Assembly: GCA_029935695.1 (NCBI GenBank)
Contig: JAOZJV010000265.1
Location: forward strand, 1-5,664
DNA length: 5,664 nucleotides
DNA from: Candidatus Krumholzibacteriia bacterium
GTDB lineage: Bacteria; Krumholzibacteriota; Krumholzibacteriia; LZORAL124-64-63
Reading direction: 5' to 3'
Shown: positions 1-5,100 of the stretch, piece after piece
Numbering within the stretch: position 1 is the stretch's first letter
How the letters are laid out: each line of letters starts with the position of its first letter
The notes under the pieces: generated by a model
Databases searched by the model: none
What the model was told of the DNA's origin: nothing
Seen by the model: only the letters and a program-made list of their open reading frames with translations
Made by a program: the position numbers and the translations under genes

Positions 1-23
1 GAACTTTGATTTCTGATCTTGAT

Positions 24-54
24 ACCCCGCTGCTTGCGGCGGGTGTAGTTCATT
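24..54. repeat. REP-like palindromic hairpin
   Basis: A GC-rich imperfect palindrome: CCCGC at 26-30 pairs with GCGGG at 39-43, and the inner TGC/GCG bases can extend the stem. It is followed by GTAG and TTCATT. From memory, this hairpin-plus-TTCATT layout resembles short extragenic palindromes scattered through many bacterial genomes. RAYT-mobilised REP elements carry a GTAG next to the hairpin, though usually on its 5' side, so the class is inferred. In the third plus frame an open frame entering from the left reads TLISDLDTPLLAAGVVH and stops at 54-56, so an upstream gene could end inside this repeat. Only one copy is present, so repetition cannot be shown here. Confidence 0.45.
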
Positions 55-216
55 GAAAGAGAAATACTGGATAATCCAGGTAAGATCAGTGCTGAGGTTG
101 CTCGAAACTTTGCTGAAAGTGAGTTTGAGAATTATCGCCAAATTCAAGATCATTTGTTGGAAAGTGATTTTGATCTCATGATCAAACAGCTGGATGAGGG
201 GGATAAGAAGGAGTAA
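49..216 (+). pseudogene. C-terminal remnant of a RhuM-family protein
   Basis: The first plus frame is open from just after a TAG (46-48) to a TAA (214-216) and encodes 55 residues starting FIEREILDNPGKIS and ending in KQLDEGDKKE. The pattern EREIL-x-NPGKIS, then AES-EFE-YR, then ESDFD matches my memory of the C-terminus of virulence_RhuM family proteins, which are normally about 330-350 residues and common in accessory DNA. There is no start codon near the beginning and the frame is stopped at both 7-9 and 46-48, so this is a decayed 3' end, not a small gene. The break falls exactly where the REP-like hairpin ends, suggesting the repeat or an associated rearrangement removed the 5' part. RhuM function is poorly defined. 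The family call is from recognition, without alignment. Confidence 0.65.
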
Positions 217-218
217 AG

Positions 219-251
219 AAAAAAGCGACCAGGCAAATACACCCGGTCGCT
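219..251 (-). terminator. Intrinsic terminator of tRNA-Glu
   Basis: Read on the minus strand, AGCGACC (251-245) pairs with GGTCGCT (230-224) around a 14-base loop that can itself pair partly, followed by six T (224-219). It lies 10 bases beyond the tRNA CCA end, as expected for the terminator of that transcript. On the plus strand there is no T-tract after the stem, so it would not terminate the RhuM remnant. Confidence 0.85.
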
Positions 252-261
252 CTAATCTATT

Positions 262-336
262 TGGCATCCCCAACGGGGATCGAACCCGTGTTGCCGCCGT
301 GAAAGGGCGGTGTCCTAACCACTAGACGATGGGGAC
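262..336 (-). tRNA. tRNA-Glu (anticodon UUC)
   Basis: The 75-nt minus-strand cloverleaf is complete. Acceptor stem GTCCCCA pairs with TGGGGAT, the D stem is GTCT/GGAC, and the anticodon stem CCGCC/GGCGG holds loop CTTTCAC (anticodon TTC). The variable loop has 4 nt, and T stem ACGGG/CCCGT holds loop TTCGATC. The discriminator is G and CCA is encoded (264-262). It reads GAA/GAG codons as glutamate. One oddity is that the first acceptor pair is G1-U72, whereas the usual bacterial tRNA-Glu has G1-C72. A probable promoter lies upstream and an intrinsic terminator downstream, so it appears to be a single-gene unit. Accessory-type debris lies on its 3' side. Confidence 0.97.
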
Positions 337-354
337 GCCTTAAGCTGAGGCAGT

Positions 355-383
355 AAACTACTCGCTGACTTGCGAATTGTCAA
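355..383 (-). promoter_or_regulatory. Probable sigma-70 promoter of tRNA-Glu
   Basis: On the minus strand a consensus -35 TTGACA (383-378) is followed after 17 bases by a weak -10, TAGTTT (360-355), which matches TATAAT at three of six positions. The predicted start near 348 is about 12 bases before the mature tRNA 5' end, a normal leader length. It occupies the gap between the dipeptidase stop and the tRNA. No clear intrinsic terminator follows the dipeptidase, so read-through into the tRNA is also possible. Confidence 0.55.
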
Positions 384-432
384 ATTCCTTCGTCAAATAT
401 CCAATCGGCCACAATCAACCAGCCTAAAGCCC

Positions 433-1800
433 CTATTTAGCAGCTTCAGCCATCAGTATTGCTGAAGTTCGTGCTCCCCGCCAAAAGTTTTCCAGATGAA
501 ACTTTTCGTTGGGACTGTGAATATTGTCGGTATTCAGGCCATAACCCAGCAGCAAAACAGGCGATTTCAGGCAATCCTGGAAAGTTCCGACGATGGGAAT
601 GCTTCCGCCTTCCCGGATATAGACCGGCTTGGCGCCAAATCCCTGCTCCAGGGCGGCCATGCCCGCCTGCATCATGTCCGATTTGCGGTGCACCAGCACC
701 GGGGCTGCGTTGTGATGGTTGATCACGCTCACTTTCACGCCCTCGGGGGCAATATCCATCACATAAGCTGCGAAGGCTGCAGCAATCTTCTCCGGGGCCT
801 GGTTGGGCACCAGACGCATGCTGACTTTGGCTTTGCCAACCGCCGGCAGGACCGTTTTGGCACCTTCACCGCCATAGCCACAGGTGATGCCGTTGACATC
901 GCATGTCGGCCGGGCCCACATGCGTTCCAGGGTGGTGAAACCGGTTTCACCAAAGGCTGAAGGGGCTCCGGTTTCATCACACAATATTTCATCCGTGTAA
1001 CCCAACTCGGCAAAACCATCACGTTCGTCCTGGTCCAGCTCCAGAACATCATCATAAAAACCAGGCACCAGACAGCGGCCGTTTTCATCCATGAGTTTGG
1101 AGATAATCTTCGCCAGGGCGTTGCCGGGGTTTTGCACGGTGCCGCCGTAGCTGCCGGAATGCAGGTCCATGGCAGGGCCCTGGACGGTGATTTCCATGTA
1201 TGCCAGACCCTTCAAACTGTAACAAATACCCGGGGTGGTTTCGTTGTATAAAGTGGTATCGGAGACCACCACAGCGTCGCAGGCAAGTTTCGCAGGGTTT
1301 TCTTCGGTGAATTTGTAGATACTTTCACCACCGGCTTCTTCTTCCCCTTCGATGATGAATTTCACGTTCACGGGCAGTTCCACCCCTTCACGCACGTATG
1401 CTTCCATGGCCTTGATGTGGGTGTAGACCTGTCCCTTGTCATCGCTCGAACCACGGGCGTAGATGACGCCGTCTTTGATCACGGGCTCAAAAGGAGGGTT
1501 GTCCCACAGCTCCAGTGGATCAACCGGTTGTACGTCATAATGGCCGTAAAACAGCAATGTCTTGCGTTCTGGGCGTATTTCCGTTTGAGCAAAGACCAGG
1601 GGATGACCGCCGAGGTCGATCACTTCCACTTCAAGACCGAGCTCTTTCAGCTCGTCGGCGACAAAAGCGGCGGCACGTTTTGTGTCCTCGTTGTGGTCAC
1701 TTTGGGAGCTGATGCTGGGGATGCGCAGGAAGTCGCAAAGCTGGTCCACATGGTTTTGACGATGCTTGTCCAGATAGTCGAGTACTTTTTCACTGGCCAT
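433..1800 (-). CDS. M20-family metallodipeptidase (CNDP2/PepV-like)
   Basis: This 455-residue cytosolic zinc dipeptidase would cleave dipeptides or short peptides for amino-acid recycling; the exact substrate cannot be read from sequence. Family metal-site motifs appear in order. GHYDVQP has the first ligand His87 and Asp89. SSDDKG has bridging Asp120. EGEEEAGG has the probable catalytic base Glu154 and ligand Glu155. SDT has Asp181, and IHSPNEKF has the final ligand His428. DLHSG (His214) lies in the inserted lid/dimerisation domain, roughly 195-320, whose His completes the partner's active site in CNDP2-type enzymes. Length and motif order are those of the family and nothing is missing. No signal peptide is visible. 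The start is supported by AAGGAG (1812-1807) six bases upstream. The gene is divergent from the histone-fold gene and appears monocistronic. Deacylases such as ArgE/DapE share the fold, but GHYDVQPVDP and DLHSGSYGG favour the dipeptidase branch. Confidence 0.93.
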   Translation of the reverse strand: MASEKVLDYLDKHRQNHVDQLCDFLRIPSISSQSDHNEDTKRAAAFVADELKELGLEVEVIDLGGHPLVFAQTEIRPERKTLLFYGHYDVQPVDPLELWDNPPFEPVIKDGVIYARGSSDDKGQVYTHIKAMEAYVREGVELPVNVKFIIEGEEEAGGESIYKFTEENPAKLACDAVVVSDTTLYNETTPGICYSLKGLAYMEITVQGPAMDLHSGSYGGTVQNPGNALAKIISKLMDENGRCLVPGFYDDVLELDQDERDGFAELGYTDEILCDETGAPSAFGETGFTTLERMWARPTCDVNGITCGYGGEGAKTVLPAVGKAKVSMRLVPNQAPEKIAAAFAAYVMDIAPEGVKVSVINHHNAAPVLVHRKSDMMQAGMAALEQGFGAKPVYIREGGSIPIVGTFQDCLKSPVLLLGYGLNTDNIHSPNEKFHLENFWRGARTSAILMAEAAK

Positions 1801-1844
1801 TGGTCACTCCTTATTGTAGATTTCCGGGGCTTGGGGGCCGTTTG

Positions 1845-1857
1845 GGGCAATTTGCCC
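1845..1857. other. Inverted repeat upstream of the dipeptidase gene
   Basis: GGGCAA (1845-1850), one central base, then TTGCCC (1852-1857) form a perfect 6+1+6 inverted repeat 45 bases before the dipeptidase start, in its untranslated leader or promoter. It could be a repressor operator or an RNA hairpin. I could not find a convincing -35/-10 pair for the dipeptidase here: a TACAAT (1818-1813) exists but abuts the ribosome binding site, too close to serve as its -10. Confidence 0.3.
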
Positions 1858-1883
1858 TTTCGTTCCTCAAGACAAAACTACGC

Positions 1884-1912
1884 TTGACAGACTCGCCTGC
1901 CAAGGCGATTGT
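1884..1912 (+). promoter_or_regulatory. Candidate promoter of the histone-fold gene
   Basis: A consensus -35 TTGACA (1884-1889) is followed after 17 bases by a weak -10, GATTGT (1907-1912), matching three of six positions. The spacer holds an inverted repeat, TCGCC (1893-1897) and GGCGA (1904-1908), with a 6-base loop, which would sit under RNA polymerase and could bind a regulator. The implied start near 1919 gives a leader of about 118 nt. The weak -10 keeps confidence low. Confidence 0.4.
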
Positions 1913-1918
1913 GTCGCA

Positions 1919-2036
1919 ACTTGCCGGTGAAGGATGATGTGCCGGCATTGAAATGAGGCGGTCCGCTCTCGCCTGCGGCCGGGGAATCTCCCACGGCTGT
2001 GAACGGAAACGGACCAAACCTGGGAGGACCCCCAAA
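1919..2036 (+). promoter_or_regulatory. Putative structured 5' leader of the histone-fold gene
   Basis: If the promoter above is right, the transcript has a leader of roughly 118 nt. It can form GCCGG (1923-1927) with CCGGC (1942-1946), and a long-range stem GGTCCG (1960-1965) with CGGACC (2010-2015) enclosing a GC-rich segment just ahead of the Shine-Dalgarno sequence GGGAGGA (2022-2028). I do not recognise a known riboswitch. In-frame ATG 1953 has no ribosome binding site and is treated as leader. Confidence 0.25.
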
Positions 2037-2207
2037 ATGGCAGATATGATTATCAGCAAAAGCAAGACCAAAGAAAGCGTCAAAGAATGCAACGTGTCCG
2101 GCGAATTCTACTCCGCTCTGGACGCCAAGGTTCGTGAAATGATCGCTGGTGCCGAGAAGCGCGCCATGGACAACGGCCGAAAGACCGTCCGTCCTTACGA
2201 TCTGTAA
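2037..2207 (+). CDS. Small bacterial histone-fold protein
   Basis: This 56-residue protein has a strong Shine-Dalgarno sequence GGGAGGA 8 bases before ATG 2037; an in-frame ATG at 1953 lacks one. A basic N-terminal segment with a probable short helix (about 7-17) leads through NVSGEF into a long central helix (about 21-46). Then comes the L2-type loop RKTV (48-51) and a stub, RPYDL, where helix three would begin. NGRKTVRPYD lines up with archaeal HMfB AGRKTIKAED: Arg48 and Asp55 have the same 7-residue spacing as the R52-D59 clamp pair of HMfB. Bacterial relatives such as Bdellovibrio Bd0055 are abundant nucleoid proteins that dimerise and bind DNA, so a chromosome-packing role is inferred. 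The protein ends right after the clamp Asp, so helix three is nearly absent. The gene stands alone with its own promoter region and terminator. Identification is by motif and pattern, without alignment. Confidence 0.82.
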   Translation: MADMIISKSKTKESVKECNVSGEFYSALDAKVREMIAGAEKRAMDNGRKTVRPYDL

Positions 2208-2221
2208 AAATATTCAGGCAA

Positions 2222-2252
2222 GGATACCGGGTATTTCCGGTTATCCACCCGG
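2222..2252 (+). other. Hairpin region between histone stop and terminator
   Basis: GGATACCGG (2222-2230) pairs with CCGGTTATCC (2237-2246) with one bulged base. Alternatively CCGGGT (2227-2232) pairs with ACCCGG (2247-2252). The two stems exclude each other. They lie in the 3' untranslated region directly before the main terminator and could stabilise the mRNA 3' end or assist termination. No coding potential is evident. Confidence 0.4.
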
Positions 2253-2256
2253 ATTC

Positions 2257-2285
2257 AAAGGGGAGCTTTGGCTCCCCTTTCTTTT
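2257..2285 (+). terminator. Strong intrinsic terminator of the histone-fold gene
   Basis: A perfect 10-bp stem, AAAGGGGAGC (2257-2266) with GCTCCCCTTT (2271-2280), has a TTTG loop and is followed by C and TTTT (2282-2285). It lies about 50 bases after the histone stop. It separates that gene from comM and makes any comM start upstream of about 2290 implausible. Confidence 0.92.
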
Positions 2286-2298
2286 GCCCTCAGGTGTG

Positions 2299-2334
2299 TG
2301 ACACCCTCTGGGGACACCCGGCCCCAAGGTGTCA
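2299..2334 (+). promoter_or_regulatory. Leader hairpin upstream of comM
   Basis: TGACACC (2299-2305) pairs with GGTGTCA (2328-2334). After a 3/1 internal loop, TGGGG (2309-2313) pairs with CCCCA (2322-2326) around an 8-base loop. It lies in the 150-base gap between the histone terminator and the comM start. No T-tract follows, so it is not an intrinsic terminator. It may be a leader RNA structure or an operator dyad. I could not identify a convincing promoter in this gap. Confidence 0.35.
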
Positions 2335-2438
2335 ACTGCTCGTGCCGCCCCTTTCCCGCCAATGCTCTCAAACACCGCGTATTGTCCTCTGGCAACAGGT
2401 CCACCTCTTGCGAAAAGCTTTCGTTTCAGGAGGTGCTC

Positions 2439-3956
2439 ATGGTCACAAAAATCAAATCAGGTGCTTTGATGGGAATCGATGGTTTGTCAGTCACCGTCGA
2501 GGTTGATATCTGCCGTGGTCTGCCGGGATTTTTTCTGGTGGGGCTTCCCAACGCCGAGGTCCGGGAGAGCCGTCAACGGGTGCTGGCGGCTTTGCGCAAC
2601 AGTGGAGTGAAATTGCCACCCGGAAAAATTACTGTCAACCTGGCGCCGGCCGGGGTGCGCAAGGAAGGCGCCTCTTATGATCTGGCCATCGCCATGGGAG
2701 TGATGGCAGCCAGAGGCCAGAGCATGCACCGGCATTGTTTGCAATCCGGCGAAGCCCCTCTTTTTCTGGGAGAACTGTCGCTCTTCGGGCAGTTGCAACC
2801 GGTGCGGGGGCTGTTGGCCATGGTGCTGGCAGCTGCCGAAAGGGGAGACCGTCTGGTGATTGTTCCGGCCAGCCAGGCCTGGGAGGCGGGGTTGGTCCCG
2901 GGAGTTCGGGTGGTGGGCGCAAAAAATTTGTCGGATGTCATTCATTGGTGGAACTCGGGAGAGGAACCGGTGATGGAATCTGCATCAGAAAAAGCGGTGA
3001 GATATTTTCCCAATTCCCAGCCCACCAGTGTTCTGGGACTGGCGGGACAGCCGTCATTGCTTAAGGCGGCGGTGGTGGCTTTGGCTGGGCGTCACAACGT
3101 TCTTATGGTTGGGCCCCCGGGAACAGGAAAAACACGGCTGGCGCGCATCCTGGGAGCCAGTCAGGCCCTCCTGGAGCCGGATGAGGCATTGGAGGTGACC
3201 AGAATTCACAGTGCAGCTGGAATTCTCGCCGAAGGTTGTCTGATGCGCAGGCGTCCATTCCGGGCACCACACCACACTCTTACTAAAGCAGGCCTCATCG
3301 GTGGTGGAACAAATTTGCGACCGGGAGAGGTGACTCTGGCCCACCGGGGCATTCTGTTTCTGGATGAGTTGGCGGAGTTCAATCCGTCGGTGCTGGATGT
3401 CCTGCGCGAACCGCTGGAGGAAAAAAAGATCACCCTGGCCAGGGGTGGCGGCAGTTGTATTTACCCGGCGGATTTCCAATTGGTGGCAGCCATGAATCCG
3501 TGCCGCTGTGGTTTTCTGGGCAGCGGCATCAAGCCCTGCCGGTGCACTGATTCAGAGCGCCGGCGGTATCTGTCCCGGCTGTCGGGACCTTTGCTCGATC
3601 GCTTTGATTTATTTGTGCAGGTGGGAGCCTGGGAGGGCGATTTTCTCAAAGAGGGGAATCAACCGGTTGTTTGTGCCCCTGCCTCGGATTGGCGTCAGCT
3701 GATGACAACCGGTTGTTGGCCTGATCTGCAGCGGGCTACCATCCATTGTCCGGCCATGAAAATTTCAGACAAGGCGAAACATCATTTGAATCTCATCCGC
3801 CAGCCTTTGGGACTTTCACTCAGATCTGTTCACAGTTGTTTGCGCGTGGCGACAACCATGGCTCGGTTGGATCGCAGCAAAGCAGTGGAAAAAACCCATG
3901 TGATGGAGGCTTTGGAATTCCGCATGGAAAATCTGGCCCTGGAAACGCTGGCATAA
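2439..3956 (+). CDS. comM: YifB/ComM family Mg-chelatase-like AAA+ ATPase
   Basis: This 505-residue protein is close to the usual ~507 of the family. An N-terminal ChlI/Lon-protease-like domain (about 1-170) carries GLPGFFLVGLPNAEVRESRQ and the PAGVRKEGASYDLAIA signature. The AAA+ Mg-chelatase domain has Walker A GPPGTGKT (225-232), family motif FRAPHHT (274-280) and Walker B ILFLDE (305-310). The paired NPCRC (Cys355, Cys357) and PCRC (Cys367, Cys369) follow, then GPLLDRFDL with Arg388. The C-terminal Mg-chelatase domain (about 435-505) ends LEFRMENLALETLA. Known ComM is a hexameric helicase that drives branch migration during natural transformation, so a cytosolic role in integrating incoming DNA is inferred. 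AGGAGG (2428-2433), five bases before ATG 2439, fixes the start; the frame is open back to 2268 but that stretch overlaps a terminator. No competence genes are nearby, and uptake in this host is unproven. Confidence 0.95.
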   Translation: MVTKIKSGALMGIDGLSVTVEVDICRGLPGFFLVGLPNAEVRESRQRVLAALRNSGVKLPPGKITVNLAPAGVRKEGASYDLAIAMGVMAARGQSMHRHCLQSGEAPLFLGELSLFGQLQPVRGLLAMVLAAAERGDRLVIVPASQAWEAGLVPGVRVVGAKNLSDVIHWWNSGEEPVMESASEKAVRYFPNSQPTSVLGLAGQPSLLKAAVVALAGRHNVLMVGPPGTGKTRLARILGASQALLEPDEALEVTRIHSAAGILAEGCLMRRRPFRAPHHTLTKAGLIGGGTNLRPGEVTLAHRGILFLDELAEFNPSVLDVLREPLEEKKITLARGGGSCIYPADFQLVAAMNPCRCGFLGSGIKPCRCTDSERRRYLSRLSGPLLDRFDLFVQVGAWEGDFLKEGNQPVVCAPASDWRQLMTTGCWPDLQRATIHCPAMKISDKAKHHLNLIRQPLGLSLRSVHSCLRVATTMARLDRSKAVEKTHVMEALEFRMENLALETLA

Positions 3957-3980
3957 AAAAAAGGCGGCCCGAAGGCCGCC
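3955..3980 (-). terminator. UUCG-capped intrinsic terminator of the outer membrane protein gene
   Basis: Read on the minus strand, GGCGGCC (3980-3974) pairs with GGCCGCC (3969-3963) around a TTCG loop closed by C-G, an ultrastable tetraloop, and is followed by eight T (3962-3955). It lies 18 bases past the barrel gene's stop. The T-tract overlaps the stop codon of the convergent comM gene. On the plus strand the stem is followed by A, not T, so comM has no intrinsic terminator of its own here. Confidence 0.92.
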
Positions 3981-3998
3981 TGAAAAAATCAAACCGGA

Positions 3999-4922
3999 TC
4001 AGAAACTACCCTGAAGTCCAATGGAGACGCCAAGGCAGCCAATGGTTTGGGATGTAAATTCTTCCACACGTGTCTGAGTCTGCACTTCGCCGATGATGGG
4101 GAATTCATCCGTGGGAACTTGGACTGTTCCTTCGTTGAGTTCAGTAAAGTAGTACGAAGGAGTGAACTCAACTGTGTTGAGGTGATAGACCGCTTCCAGA
4201 CGAATGCTGATGTTCCGGTCAGCCAACAGGCGGACACCGCCACCAAGGTTGAAGTCCAGAGTCGATGCTGCCTCTTCCACATAGTTCGAGTTCATGGAGT
4301 ACCATACGTTGCCCACACCACCGGTGGCGTAAGGTTGAAAACGTCCCGTGCCATCGCCATCAAGGTTCAGGAAATAAACTGAGGCATTGATGCCGACGTT
4401 GGCTGTCAGCAGAGAACGGGTTTCCAGATCGAACTCACCCAGAGCGGGCTCGTCAAAATCAACCGGTGCTCCGGGTTCATTGGAACGCCGGGAGCGATTC
4501 TCCACACTGGAGGAGTATTCGGAGAAGGAAAAGCCGCCAATGGCTTCAACACACAGCCAGGTGCTAATGTTGTAGCCCAAGCGCATCTGGGGATGGAAGG
4601 CGCCTGCGCCGTTGATTTTCATGTCACCCCAGTAGGTGGCTTCCTCATCGTATTTGTATATAATCTGATCATGTTCCAGAAGGGTGGTGCTGAGGCCCAG
4701 CGTTCCCATGGCGAAACTGACTTCGATGGTTCCTTTTTTAATGGTTGGAATCCAGGCTTCATCTTCTTCGTCGGAAATCTCAAGGTCAAGATCGGCGTGG
4801 CCGCTGCCCCGCAGAAGTTTGAAATTTTCCTCTTCCTGTGGGGCCTCATCCTGAGCGAACACAGGGAAGCATACCAAAACAAAGGCCATGATGAAAAGGG
4901 CAACCACGGATTTGAAGGACAT
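3999..4922 (-). CDS. Outer membrane beta-barrel protein, function unknown
   Basis: This 307-residue exported protein has a Sec signal peptide: Lys4, a hydrophobic core at about 6-20, and probable cleavage after Ala23 (VFA before QDE). Cys18 is not in a lipobox, so it is not a lipoprotein. An acidic, probably disordered linker (about 24-57, rich in Asp/Glu) precedes alternating amphipathic strands typical of a small OmpA/OmpW-like barrel. Examples are GTIEVSFAMGTLGLS, MRLGYNISTWLCVEAIGGFSF, YATGGVGNVWYSMN, DFNLGGGVRLLA and SIRLEAVYHL. The chain ends GVSIGLQGSF, and a terminal Phe is the usual signal for BAM-complex assembly. CAGGAG (4935-4930) seven bases before the ATG supports the start. Roughly eight strands fit the length after the linker. 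There is no OmpA-like peptidoglycan-binding domain. It is divergent from a secreted-protein gene and has its own terminator. Confidence 0.85.
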   Translation of the reverse strand: MSFKSVVALFIMAFVLVCFPVFAQDEAPQEEENFKLLRGSGHADLDLEISDEEDEAWIPTIKKGTIEVSFAMGTLGLSTTLLEHDQIIYKYDEEATYWGDMKINGAGAFHPQMRLGYNISTWLCVEAIGGFSFSEYSSSVENRSRRSNEPGAPVDFDEPALGEFDLETRSLLTANVGINASVYFLNLDGDGTGRFQPYATGGVGNVWYSMNSNYVEEAASTLDFNLGGGVRLLADRNISIRLEAVYHLNTVEFTPSYYFTELNEGTVQVPTDEFPIIGEVQTQTRVEEFTSQTIGCLGVSIGLQGSF

Positions 4923-4999
4923 GTACAGGCTCCTGTCGGGGCATAAGCCCGGGACTGGCGGGGGGTGTTGCCACTAATTAAGCTAAATCTAACGCCATT

Positions 5000-5028
5000 A
5001 ATTTCAGGTGCGACGCCTTGGGTGTCAA
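5000..5028 (-). promoter_or_regulatory. Candidate promoter of the outer membrane protein gene
   Basis: On the minus strand a perfect -35 TTGACA (5028-5023) is followed after 17 bases by GAAATT (5005-5000), a weak -10 matching three of six positions. The predicted start near 4993 leaves a leader of about 70 nt. AT-rich sequence around 4978-5005 offers alternative -10 positions. Confidence 0.4.
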
Positions 5029-5046
5029 TAATAAATGGCAACCCTT

Positions 5047-5077
5047 TTGTCTCCAAGCCGTGATATCAGTATACTGA
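5047..5077 (+). promoter_or_regulatory. Sigma-70-type promoter with palindrome over the -10, for the secreted-protein gene
   Basis: TTGTCT (5047-5052, four of six to TTGACA) is followed after exactly 17 bases by TATACT (5070-5075, five of six to TATAAT). The predicted start is near 5082, about 19 bases before ATG 5101. This argues against the in-frame ATG at 5035, which would lie upstream of the transcript. A perfect 12-bp palindrome, TCAGTATACTGA (5066-5077), covers the whole -10 box and is a plausible operator. Confidence 0.6.
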
Positions 5078-5100
5078 GAACACCCCAACGAAGACGAAAG

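Noticed and set aside
496..960. Plus-strand open frame of about 154 codons opposite the dipeptidase gene
   Set aside because: Antisense to a well-supported M20 enzyme whose motifs are all on the minus strand; no ribosome binding site and a low-complexity, unconvincing product.
1417..1887. Plus-strand open frame of about 156 codons covering the dipeptidase start
   Set aside because: Antisense shadow of the dipeptidase N-terminus; no family resemblance and it runs through the upstream regulatory region.
1953..2036. N-terminal extension of the histone-fold protein from ATG 1953
   Set aside because: No ribosome binding site before 1953, while a strong one precedes ATG 2037, and the extension would add unrelated Arg/Gly-rich residues to a family that starts close to the fold.
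1811..2092. Minus-strand frame of about 93 codons with a hydrophobic start, antisense to the histone gene
   Set aside because: Overlaps both the histone gene and the divergent promoter region; the hydrophobic stretch is the complement of histone leader and coding sequence, and there is no supporting ribosome binding site.
2268..2438. N-terminal extension of ComM from the open frame beginning at 2268
   Set aside because: Overlaps the histone terminator; AGGAGG before ATG 2439 and the family's usual N-terminus fix the start there.
5035..5100. Earlier in-frame ATG for the secreted protein at 5035
   Set aside because: It lies upstream of the best promoter and would place an Arg-rich stretch far ahead of the signal peptide.
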